A DNA stretch of 64,000 nt, from NCBI RefSeq assembly GCF_011365745.1, contig NZ_JAAOBY010000008.1:102962-166961 (forward strand), read 5' to 3'. The position numbers and the translations under genes are program-made. This document shows, piece after piece, positions 48,980-56,983 of the stretch. This DNA comes from Flavobacterium turcicum (GTDB lineage Bacteria; Bacteroidota; Bacteroidia; Flavobacteriales; Flavobacteriaceae). The notes under the pieces were generated by a model. It was not told where the DNA came from. It saw only the letters and a list, made by a program, of their open reading frames with translations, and did not search any database. Position 1 is the stretch's first letter. The number at the start of each line of letters is the position of its first letter.

Positions 48980-50085
48980 AAATAGTATTTAACACGGATC
49001 AAATATACCTGCACGGCGGAATTGAAAAAGTGATGGCAACAAAAGCCAATTATTTTGCGGATGAATTGGGTTACGATGTTACGATTCTTACCTGTGAGCA
49101 GCGCAACAATAAACCTTGTTATCCGTTGAGTGCCAAAATTAAGTTCCTGGATTTAGGTGTTGATTATCATAGAGAAAAAAGTTATTTTTCACTAGCTAAT
49201 CTTGCTAAACTCCCATTGCATTTTTATAAATTAAATCGAGCCCTTCGTAAGTTACAACCCAACGCAGTCATTGTTTGTAATTTTGGTTTTGATTATTATG
49301 GGATGCCTTTTTTCTATAAAAGAGCAAAAAAAATTAAGGAGTTCCATTCTTCGCGTTATTTTGACAATAAAGCGCGAATTGAAAACAATTCGTTCTTTAA
49401 AAATCTTTACTTTAAATTTAACGATTGGATAGAGGCTAAATACGATCATTTGGTGGTGTTAAATAAAGATGAGGTTCCGTATTATAAAACGCAAAACGTT
49501 GTAGTAATTCCAAATCCTATAACTATCCCAGTTGATGTTGCACCTTTACAAAGTAATTTGGTCATTGCTGCCGGTAGAATTTCTCCAGTAAAAGGGTTTG
49601 ACCATTTGATTCAAGCTTGGAAAACTATTCATCTTAATGCTCCCGAGTGGGAATTACACATTTACGGTGAGGATTATGTAGGCACACAAGAAAAATTGGA
49701 GCTTTTAATTGCAGAGCAACAGTTACAAAAGACGATTTTTTTTAAAGGAAGTAGTACCAACATGCTACAAACTTTTCAAAACTACAGTTTGTACGCGATG
49801 AGTTCTATAACAGAATGTTTTCCGATGGTATTGCTTGAAGCTTTATCTGTAGGACTTCCTGTTGTGTCCTTTGATTGCCCCAACGGGCCACGAAATATAA
49901 TTACTGACGGCGAAGATGGATTGCTTGCCATCAATCAAAATGCTGAGGACTTAGCTAAAAAAATGTTATTTTTGATGCAAAATGAAGAAAAGCGCCAATT
50001 TTTTGGACAAAATGCAAAACGAAACAGCACACACTTTTCTACAGCAGTAGTCATGAAACAATGGCTCAATTTATTACATTTTTGA
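48976..50085 (+). CDS. Glycosyltransferase family 4 (paralogue C)
   Basis: GT-B enzyme of 369 residues. It has LHGGIEKVMATKANYFADEL, VIAAGRISPVKGFDHLIQAW and ECFPMVLLEALSVGLPVVSF followed by DCPNGPRNII. Third member of the DCPxGP group in this locus and directly adjacent to paralogue B, so local duplication and divergence is likely. Five bases (positions 50086-50089 plus junction) separate it from the polymerase. Confidence 0.9.
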   Translation: MKIVFNTDQIYLHGGIEKVMATKANYFADELGYDVTILTCEQRNNKPCYPLSAKIKFLDLGVDYHREKSYFSLANLAKLPLHFYKLNRALRKLQPNAVIVCNFGFDYYGMPFFYKRAKKIKEFHSSRYFDNKARIENNSFFKNLYFKFNDWIEAKYDHLVVLNKDEVPYYKTQNVVVIPNPITIPVDVAPLQSNLVIAAGRISPVKGFDHLIQAWKTIHLNAPEWELHIYGEDYVGTQEKLELLIAEQQLQKTIFFKGSSTNMLQTFQNYSLYAMSSITECFPMVLLEALSVGLPVVSFDCPNGPRNIITDGEDGLLAINQNAEDLAKKMLFLMQNEEKRQFFGQNAKRNSTHFSTAVVMKQWLNLLHF

Positions 50086-50089
50086 TACT

Positions 50090-51181
50090 ATGCTTGACTT
50101 TATACCATTAGCCTTTTATACTAAAATTTACTATTATTTTTTATTGATGGTTGTTTTGGTAACATATATCCGTTCAAATTCTACTGAAATAACTGCTCCA
50201 AAAAGTATTGCTGCCAATCAGTCTTTAGGTTATTTTATATTGTTTTTCAGTATACTTTATATTGGTTTTCGTCCTATAAGTGGGGCTTATTTTGGTGATA
50301 TGGGAACTTATGCTACCACATTTGAGCTATACCAAAATGGGGATATGAATATGTTTAAAGAAGATGTTGTATTTGATTTTTTCATGCAGGTTTGTGCTAA
50401 AATCATGAGCGTACAATTTTTTTTTGTAACCTGTGTATTGTTATACGTTTTACCTTTATGGTTTGCTTCTAAAAAATGGTTTGCGGGATATTCTTATTAC
50501 TCCTTTTTGGCGCTTTTAATCTCATTTTCATTTTGGAGCTACGGCACCAATGGGATTAGAAATGGTATTGCTACATCCCTTTTTTTGTATGCTTTATCCA
50601 GAGAAAAATTAGCTTACAAATTGATGCTGGTTGCACTGTCAATCGGAGTTCATAAATCATTAGTCATTCCAGCTGTGGCGTTAGCTTTAACTTATTTTTA
50701 TAAAAATCCTAAATCGTACTTTTACGCATGGATACTTTGTATTCCTCTGTCGTTAGTAGCAGGAGGTTTTTGGGAATCATTATTTTCAGGTTTGATGGGG
50801 GATGAACGATCAAGTTATTTGACAAGTGGAAATATCAATGATGACTCTTTTTCAAGTACTGGTTTTCGCTGGGATTTCGTTGTCTACAGTGCGGCTGCGG
50901 TGTACTGTGCTTATTTTTTTATTTTTAAGAAAAATTTTAATAACCCTACCTACAACCGGTTGGTCAGTATATATTTAACAGCAAATGGTTTTTGGATATT
51001 GGTTATCCGAGCGAATTTCAGCAACCGATTTGCCTATTTATCTTGGTTTATGATGGGACTCATTATTGTATATCCTTTCTTAACCAAAATTCAAGTAAAA
51101 AACCAACATAAGGTATTAGGAATGGTACTGATGGCGTATTTCGGTTTTACTTTTTTAATGAATGTAATTTTAGCTGCCTAA
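50090..51181 (+). CDS. EpsG-family polysaccharide polymerase (Wzy)
   Basis: Integral membrane protein of 363 residues with about ten hydrophobic segments. The EpsG features are visible: FSILYIGFRPISGAYFGDMGTY near residue 60, SYGTNGIRNGIATSLFLYAL (the GxRxGxA type motif) and SIGVHKSLVIPAVAL. It is the only Wzy candidate in the locus and lies between glycosyltransferases, fitting a Wzx/Wzy system together with the flippase at 36938. Confidence 0.85.
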   Translation: MLDFIPLAFYTKIYYYFLLMVVLVTYIRSNSTEITAPKSIAANQSLGYFILFFSILYIGFRPISGAYFGDMGTYATTFELYQNGDMNMFKEDVVFDFFMQVCAKIMSVQFFFVTCVLLYVLPLWFASKKWFAGYSYYSFLALLISFSFWSYGTNGIRNGIATSLFLYALSREKLAYKLMLVALSIGVHKSLVIPAVALALTYFYKNPKSYFYAWILCIPLSLVAGGFWESLFSGLMGDERSSYLTSGNINDDSFSSTGFRWDFVVYSAAAVYCAYFFIFKKNFNNPTYNRLVSIYLTANGFWILVIRANFSNRFAYLSWFMMGLIIVYPFLTKIQVKNQHKVLGMVLMAYFGFTFLMNVILAA

Positions 51182-51183
51182 TA

Positions 51184-52062
51184 ATGAAGACACTTACTGT
51201 ATTTACACCCACATTTAATCGTGCCTATTGTTTGCATCAAGTATACGATAGTTTGTGTGCTCAAACGGCTCAAGATTTTGAATGGTTAGTCATTGATGAT
51301 GGTTCAACTGATGGAACTCAAGAACTTGTAGCGACCTGGATAGCCGAGAATCGCATCACTATAAAATACTGTTACAAAGAAAACGGTGGGATGCATACGG
51401 GGCACAATAAAGCCTACGAAATAATAGAAACGCCATTTAATGTTTGTATTGACTCTGATGATTACATGCCGCCAAATGCAGTTGCAATTATTATAGAAGA
51501 ACTCCAAGGATTAGATGATAGTTTTTCAGGTATCATTGGCCTAGATGCAGACCAAAAAGGGAATGTAATTGGCACAACAATTCCCGAGTCGTTAAGTCGC
51601 TGTAAACTCAATGAGTTGTACAGCAGGCATGGTGTACAAGGAGATAAAAAAATGGTATATAGAACAGCTTTAATGAAGAAGTGTCCTCCTTATCCAGAAT
51701 ACAAAGGCGAAAAATTTGTACCCTTAGATTACAAATGTTTATTGCTAGATCAAGAGTACGATTTAAAACCCGTTAATCAAGTGCTGTGTGTTGTAGAATA
51801 CCAACTTGATGGTTCTAGTTTAAATATTTTTAAACAATACCGCAAAAATCCACGTGGTTTTGCGTTTTCTAGATTGAGCAGAATTGAGTTTGGGAGCACA
51901 TTTAAGGAACGCTTTAAAAATGCGATCCATTTGGTATCTTCTGCTTTGTTTGCGCGAGATTTATCGCTTCTAGTGCAATCTCGAAATCATCTTTTAGTAT
52001 TTTTTGCAATTCCTTTTGGTGTTTTATTGCATTGTTATGTTCTTTTAAAAACCACAAGTTAA
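51184..52062 (+). CDS. Glycosyltransferase family 2
   Basis: GT-A enzyme of 292 residues. It begins LTVFTPTFNRAYCLHQVYDS, then DFEWLVIDDGSTDGT, KENGGMHTGHNKAYE and CIDSDDYMPPNAV as the metal-binding stretch. This variant with GGxHTxHN is common in capsule loci. It starts 2 bases after the polymerase stop. Confidence 0.9.
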   Translation: MKTLTVFTPTFNRAYCLHQVYDSLCAQTAQDFEWLVIDDGSTDGTQELVATWIAENRITIKYCYKENGGMHTGHNKAYEIIETPFNVCIDSDDYMPPNAVAIIIEELQGLDDSFSGIIGLDADQKGNVIGTTIPESLSRCKLNELYSRHGVQGDKKMVYRTALMKKCPPYPEYKGEKFVPLDYKCLLLDQEYDLKPVNQVLCVVEYQLDGSSLNIFKQYRKNPRGFAFSRLSRIEFGSTFKERFKNAIHLVSSALFARDLSLLVQSRNHLLVFFAIPFGVLLHCYVLLKTTS

Positions 52063-52068
52063 ATAGTT

Positions 52069-53157
52069 ATGAAAATACTACATATCATAAATAGTTTAGC
52101 AACGGGTGGTGCAGAAAAATTACTACTTGAGACGATTCCGTTGTATCACCAAAAAAATATACAAGTTGATCTTTTGGTATTACAAGATCATGACTCTCCA
52201 TTTTTGCTAGAACTTAAAAAGTTACAATGCACAACAATATATTCTTTAGGAACTCGATCGGTATATAATCCGCTCAACGTTTTTAAAATTATACCATTTC
52301 TGAAAAAGTACGATATTGTACATGTACACTTATTTCCTGCGCAGTATTGGGTTGTTTTGGCTAAAATATTGTCATTATCAAAAGTGAAACTACTCTTCAC
52401 CGAGCACAACACTAGCAACCGTCGACTTGCAAATAGTTTTTTTCGAATAGTAGACAAACAAGTATATCGTTTCTACCATCGTATCGTATGTATCACTAAT
52501 GAAATACAGACAATTTTACTAGCCCATACTTCTTTACCAAAGTCTCGATTTACCGTTATTGAAAATGGTGTGAATTTATCAAAAATTGAACAAGCACAAC
52601 CGTTGTCATGGTCAGAGATTGATAAAAGAATTCAGGCAAAGGATACAATATTAATTCAAGTGGCTGGTTTTCGCGAGCAAAAAGACCAAATGACTCTTAT
52701 AAAAGCGCTGGTTCAATTACCTACTTCGATTAAATTGGTTTTAGTGGGTGAAGGAATTTTAAAAAATGATTGTGAAAGTATAGCCAAAGAATTAGGACTG
52801 CAAGACCGAGTCTTTTTTATAGGTCTACGTATGAACGTTCCACAATTGCTTAAATCAGCTGATATTGTGGTCTTATCATCACACTATGAAGGGTTGTCAC
52901 TTTCAAGTATTGAAGGCATGGCCGCGGGTAAACCCTTTGTAGCTTCAAATGTTCCTGGATTAGCTGAGGTAGTGCAAGGAGCTGGGATTCTTTTTCCTGT
53001 TGGAAATGAAGTGCATTTGGCAGTTGAAATTTCAAAATTATTGGAAGATAAAGTACACTATAACAAAGTTGCTCAGGCTTGCCAAGAGAGAGCGGGGGAG
53101 TACGACATTCACAAAATGGTTGATAAACACATAAAGTTATATGAAAGTGTCTGTTAA
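52069..53157 (+). CDS. Glycosyltransferase family 4
   Basis: GT-B enzyme of 362 residues. NSLATGGAEKLLLETIPLY at the N terminus, the histidine-containing VHVHLFPAQYWVVL and LLFTEHNTSNRR, the domain start LIQVAGFREQKDQMTLIKAL and E-x7-E in EGLSLSSIEGMAAGKPFVAS are clear. It overlaps the next gene by 17 bases in another frame. Confidence 0.9.
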   Translation: MKILHIINSLATGGAEKLLLETIPLYHQKNIQVDLLVLQDHDSPFLLELKKLQCTTIYSLGTRSVYNPLNVFKIIPFLKKYDIVHVHLFPAQYWVVLAKILSLSKVKLLFTEHNTSNRRLANSFFRIVDKQVYRFYHRIVCITNEIQTILLAHTSLPKSRFTVIENGVNLSKIEQAQPLSWSEIDKRIQAKDTILIQVAGFREQKDQMTLIKALVQLPTSIKLVLVGEGILKNDCESIAKELGLQDRVFFIGLRMNVPQLLKSADIVVLSSHYEGLSLSSIEGMAAGKPFVASNVPGLAEVVQGAGILFPVGNEVHLAVEISKLLEDKVHYNKVAQACQERAGEYDIHKMVDKHIKLYESVC

Positions 53158-54307
53158 ACCAAAACTGATCCGAACGTCAACTGTAGCCATGTCTTTAGAT
53201 TATTTATTGAAAGGGCAGCTCGCTTTTTTAAATGAAAAATACGATGTAGTTGCAGTTTCAGGCGCAGATGATCACTTAGAAACAGTGGCGTCAAGAGAAA
53301 AAGTGCGAACTGTCTCAGTGCCTATACATCGACAAATCAAACCGTGGCAGGACCTTATTTCTTTATGGAAATTGTATCGCTTGTTTCTGATAGAAAAGCC
53401 TCAGATTGTTCATTCTATAACGCCAAAAGCAGGCTTGTTAAGTATGACCGCAGCTTTTTTCGCTAGAGTTCCAGTAAGGATGCATACGTTCACTGGATTA
53501 ATTTTTCCTTCAAAAACAGGTATCCTTCAACAAATTTTAATTGTAATGGATAAAATTCTGTGTTTGTTTGCCACACATATTTATCCAGAGGGGCAAGGAG
53601 TTCTTCAGGATTTAAAAAAGTTTGGCATAACTAATAAAAAGCTATCGGTATTGGCAAACGGTAATGTGAACGGAATTGATGTAGAATATTTTGACCCCAA
53701 ACAACTAGAACCAGCTCAAATTGTCGCACTAAAACAAGAATTGAAGATTGAAGTAACTGATTTTGTTTATATTTTTGTTGGTCGTTTAGTAGCAGATAAA
53801 GGTATAAAAGAATTGGTGGCTGCCTTTTTGAAATTGGAGTCACAAGCTAGCGGAGTCAAACTACTTTTAGTCGGTCCACTAGAGCCTGAGCTCGACCCCC
53901 TTGATGCACAAACTTTGCAGGCCATCAGTCAGTCAAACAACATTTTGCATCTTGGGTTTCAAAAAGACGTACGTCAATATTTTTCAATAGCCAATGCACT
54001 CGTGTTTCCTAGCTACCGCGAAGGTTTCCCAAATGTAGTATTGCAAGCAGGAGCTATGGGATTGCCCACAATTGCAACCGATATATCGGGATGTAATGAA
54101 ATAATTAAACGGGGATACAACGGAATTTTAGTACCTGTTAAAGACGAAGTAAAACTTTTTGATAGCATGTTTCAATTGGCGACAAATAGTGTGTTTTGTA
54201 ACGAGCTAGCTTCTAATTCACGAAGTGTAATTGTTGAAAAGTACCAACAGAGATTAGTTTGGGAAGCCATTGAGAACGAGTATAATAGAATAGTAAATCA
54301 TGTATAA
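53141..54307 (+). CDS. Glycosyltransferase family 4, PglA/CapM-like
   Basis: GT-B enzyme of 388 residues, probably adding the second sugar to the lipid-linked acceptor made by the adjacent PglC-type transferase. IVHSITPKAGLLSMTAAFFA and VRMHTFTGLIFP are typical of the CapM/PglA group; VGRLVADKGIKELVAAFLKL starts the donor domain. In EGFPNVVLQAGAMGLPTIA the second Glu of E-x7-E is Gln, which I recall as a feature of this subgroup in Bacteroidota. It overlaps pglC by 8 bases. Confidence 0.85.
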   Translation: MKVSVKPKLIRTSTVAMSLDYLLKGQLAFLNEKYDVVAVSGADDHLETVASREKVRTVSVPIHRQIKPWQDLISLWKLYRLFLIEKPQIVHSITPKAGLLSMTAAFFARVPVRMHTFTGLIFPSKTGILQQILIVMDKILCLFATHIYPEGQGVLQDLKKFGITNKKLSVLANGNVNGIDVEYFDPKQLEPAQIVALKQELKIEVTDFVYIFVGRLVADKGIKELVAAFLKLESQASGVKLLLVGPLEPELDPLDAQTLQAISQSNNILHLGFQKDVRQYFSIANALVFPSYREGFPNVVLQAGAMGLPTIATDISGCNEIIKRGYNGILVPVKDEVKLFDSMFQLATNSVFCNELASNSRSVIVEKYQQRLVWEAIENEYNRIVNHV

Positions 54308-54899
54308 AGGTTTTTTTAAAATCATTTTTGATAAAGTAGCCAGTTTAATAGGACTAGTTTTGCTTAGTCCTGTATTTTTAATTTGTACCATAGGATTGTT
54401 TTTTGCCAATCAAGGAAAGCCCTTTTTCTATCAAAGTAGGCCTGGTAAACGTGGGAAAGTGTTTCGAATTATTAAGTTCAAAACAATGAATGAAAAAAAG
54501 GACACAAATGGTAAATTACTTTCAGACGCAGAGCGATTGACAGCAATTGGGACTTTTGTTCGCAAAACGTCATTAGATGAAATTCCTCAATTAATTAATG
54601 TGCTAAAAGGTGATATGAGTTTGATTGGTCCAAGGCCTTTGCTAGTCTCTTATTTACATTTATACTCTGATTTTCAAAATCGCAGGCATGAAGTAAAGCC
54701 AGGAATAACAGGATGGGCTCAGGTCAATGGTCGCAATGCAATAAGTTGGGATAAAAAATTTGAATTGGATGTATATTATGTAGATCATCAGTCTTTTGCA
54801 CTGGATTTCAAAATTTTATTATTGACAATTCAAAAAGTAGTAAAAAGCGAAGGTATTAACGCTGCTAATGCAGCAACAATTGAACCTTTCAATGGCTGA
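54300..54899 (+). CDS. pglC: Initiating sugar-1-phosphate transferase, PglC type
   Basis: Monotopic phosphoglycosyl transferase that moves a sugar phosphate to undecaprenyl phosphate, starting repeat-unit assembly. It has 199 residues, the short form with one N-terminal re-entrant membrane helix (SLIGLVLLSPVFLICTIGLF). FRIIKFKTMNEKKDT, the catalytic Asp-Glu in KTSLDEIPQLINVLKGDMS and the GPRPLL and PGITGWAQVNGRN motifs are visible. Neighbours pglD and pglE imply a UDP-di-N-acetylbacillosamine donor. Confidence 0.93.
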   Translation: MYKGFFKIIFDKVASLIGLVLLSPVFLICTIGLFFANQGKPFFYQSRPGKRGKVFRIIKFKTMNEKKDTNGKLLSDAERLTAIGTFVRKTSLDEIPQLINVLKGDMSLIGPRPLLVSYLHLYSDFQNRRHEVKPGITGWAQVNGRNAISWDKKFELDVYYVDHQSFALDFKILLLTIQKVVKSEGINAANAATIEPFNG

Positions 54900-55509
54900 A
54901 AAGTTATTTTTGTATGGGGCCAGTGGTCATGGTAAAGTTTTGTTAGACCTAATTCAATCGAATAAGCAATCGGTCGATGGCGTTGTTGATGACAACCCGC
55001 TTTTGTACGATTTAATGGGAGTTCCAGTATATAGGAGTAGTAAATTAAATCACTTTCAGGGGGAGTTACTTATTTCAATTGGAGACAATGCCGTGCGTAA
55101 AGCAATTGTAACGTCTTGGTCCTTTAAAAAATTCTTCAAAGCAATTCATTCTAGAGCTACTGTTTCTTCCTATGCAAATGTAGGGGATGGTTCGGTTGTG
55201 ATGGCGAACGCTGTTGTGCATGCGGATGTACAAATTGGAGCCCATTGTATAGTAAATACGGGGGCTGTGGTAGAACATGATTGTACCATCGGTGATTTTG
55301 TACATATTTCACCTTGCGCTGCTATAGCAGGTAATGTTGTAGTAGGTGAGGGAACACAAGTTGGCATTGGAGCTTGTGTCATTCAGGGAATTCAAATTGG
55401 TAAATGGGTTACAATAGGCGCAGGAGCCGTTATTATTAAAGATGTACCAGATTATGCTGTTGTAGTTGGTAATCCTGGAAAAATTATAAAATATAAAAAG
55501 AATGAATAA
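54892..55509 (+). CDS. pglD: PglD-type sugar O/N-acetyltransferase (left-handed beta helix)
   Basis: Acetyl-CoA dependent N-acetyltransferase for UDP-4-amino-sugars. It has 205 residues from MAEKLFLYGASGHGKVLLDL: an N-terminal Rossmann-like UDP-sugar domain, then hexapeptide repeats (HADVQIGAHCIVNTGAVVEH, FVHISPCAAIAGNVVVGEG) with the catalytic-type His in VEHDCTIGDF. The open frame starts 8 codons earlier inside pglC, but MAEK begins the family and gives an 8-base overlap. It overlaps pglE by 8 bases. Confidence 0.9.
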   Translation: MAEKLFLYGASGHGKVLLDLIQSNKQSVDGVVDDNPLLYDLMGVPVYRSSKLNHFQGELLISIGDNAVRKAIVTSWSFKKFFKAIHSRATVSSYANVGDGSVVMANAVVHADVQIGAHCIVNTGAVVEHDCTIGDFVHISPCAAIAGNVVVGEGTQVGIGACVIQGIQIGKWVTIGAGAVIIKDVPDYAVVVGNPGKIIKYKKNE

Positions 55510-56650
55510 TTCAAAAATTTGGTTGTCCTCTCCACATATGGGAGGCAATGAACAAAAATACGTACAAGAGGCTTTTGATACCAATTGGGTTGCTCCGCTA
55601 GGACCAAATGTTACTGGCTTTGAAAAAGATTTAGAATCGTACTTAGGGAACAATGCACATGTTGGCGCTTTAAGTTCAGGTACAGCAGCATTGCATTTAG
55701 GGTTGGTGCTCCTCGGGGTAAAGGCTGGTGACGTAGTTTTATGCCAAAGTATGACTTTTTCTGCATCAGCAAATCCAATTTTGTATCAAGGTGCAATACC
55801 AGTGTTTATTGATAGCGAGACTGCGACATGGAATCTTTGCCCCGTAGCACTTGAGAAAGCAATTGTACAGGAAACAGCCAAAGGGAAAAAGCCTAAGGCT
55901 ATTATTGCAGTGCACTTGTATGGAGTTCCTTATCAAATTGAAGCCATCAGAGCGATAGCTGATCAATACGAGATTCCAATTTTAGAAGACAGCGCAGAAG
56001 CGTTGGGCAGTACTTACAAGGGCCAAAAATGTGGCACCTTTGGTGATATTGCAGCATTGTCTTTCAATGGTAACAAAATCATTACTACTTCTGGAGGTGG
56101 TGCTTTGGTAGCACAATCTGAGGCAATCAAGGAGCGAGCCATTTTTTATGCTACTCAAGCTAGAGATGCAGCACCGCATTACCAACACAGTGAAATTGGC
56201 TATAATTACAGAATGAGTAACATTTGTGCTGGAATTGGTCGCGGACAAATGGAAGTACTGGATGATCATGTAGCTAAACGTCGCGAAATGCATGATTTTT
56301 ACGAAGAATTATTTCAAGATGAAGAGGGTATCACTGTTTTCTCTTCGCCTGACTCGGATTATTTTGCAAATTATTGGCTAAGCGCTATCGTGATTGATCC
56401 TGCAAAAACAAATGGCTTAACTAGTGAACAGTTGCGCTTGGCACTCGACGCAGAACAAATTGAGTCAAGACCATTATGGAAACCAATGCACTTACAACCA
56501 ATTTTTGAACAATATGCCTATTATGGTACGACGGTTTCTCAGGACCTGTTTGAAAATGGATTGTGTTTGCCTTCAGGGTCTAATTTGACTGATGCTGATA
56601 AAACGCGTATTAAACAAGCGATATTGAAGGTGCTGCTTAATTACAAATAA
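55502..56650 (+). CDS. pglE: PglE-type UDP-4-amino-sugar aminotransferase
   Basis: PLP aminotransferase that aminates UDP-4-keto-GlcNAc-derived 6-deoxysugar. It has 382 residues: N-terminal IWLSSPHMGGNEQKYVQEAF, SSGTAALHLGLVLLGV, EDSAEALGSTYKGQKCGTFG and the Schiff-base Lys192 in SFNGNKIITTSGGG. Together with PglD and the CapD/PglF-type dehydratase at 56984 it completes UDP-di-N-acetylbacillosamine synthesis, used by the PglC-like transferase. Last gene of the long run that begins near 32388. Confidence 0.93.
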   Translation: MNNSKIWLSSPHMGGNEQKYVQEAFDTNWVAPLGPNVTGFEKDLESYLGNNAHVGALSSGTAALHLGLVLLGVKAGDVVLCQSMTFSASANPILYQGAIPVFIDSETATWNLCPVALEKAIVQETAKGKKPKAIIAVHLYGVPYQIEAIRAIADQYEIPILEDSAEALGSTYKGQKCGTFGDIAALSFNGNKIITTSGGGALVAQSEAIKERAIFYATQARDAAPHYQHSEIGYNYRMSNICAGIGRGQMEVLDDHVAKRREMHDFYEELFQDEEGITVFSSPDSDYFANYWLSAIVIDPAKTNGLTSEQLRLALDAEQIESRPLWKPMHLQPIFEQYAYYGTTVSQDLFENGLCLPSGSNLTDADKTRIKQAILKVLLNYK

Positions 56651-56818
56651 TTAGGGGTGATTTCCACAAGGTCAGTTCGAGTGTTTTTAATTACGAAATT
56701 AAAACATAGCCTATATCAAAAAACACTCTAATTGGCAGGGAATTATAATCGATAATTAATGCAATCAAAAGGTCATATTTTAAAAGAACCTCATTGAAAG
56801 TGCTTTTGAAATACTCCA

Positions 56819-56863
56819 TACATATCCCGTAGATACCCTATACATAGCCCGAAGGAACCCGTA
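56819..56863. repeat. Imperfect tandem repeat, two units of about 22 bases
   Basis: Unit 1, TACATATCCCGTAGATACCC plus TA, is followed directly by unit 2, TACATAGCCCGAAGGAACCC plus GTA. The shared skeleton is TACATA-CCCG-G-ACCC. It lies between pglE and the CapD-type gene, about 80 bases upstream of the promoter box. Confidence 0.55.
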
Positions 56864-56943
56864 TGTTATTTGAAGGTGAACAAGGTAGCTTACTTCAAAA
56901 ACATTTATCGAAATAAAGGTGTACAATGGCCTATTTTAATTAT

Positions 56944-56951
56944 TATATTTG
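56944..56951 (+). promoter_or_regulatory. -7 promoter box of the CapD/PglF-type gene
   Basis: TATATTTG fits TAnnTTTG and lies 32 bases before the TTG start at 56984. Confidence 0.55.
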
Positions 56952-56983
56952 TACTGTAAGTAATATTAAATAAATCAAAAATT

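Larger units (their letters stand above)
56651..56983 (+). other. Gap with inverted and tandem repeats before the CapD-type gene
   Basis: 333 bases without a gene. Perfect 10-bp inverted repeat GAGTGTTTTT (56679-56688) with AAAAACACTC (56719-56728); inside its left arm, TTTTAATT and AATTAAAA form an alternative local hairpin. A degenerate tandem repeat of about 22 bases lies at 56819-56863. The right end holds the promoter at 56944. The hairpins are not followed by a clear T tract on the plus strand, so termination of the upstream operon here is uncertain. Confidence 0.7.
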
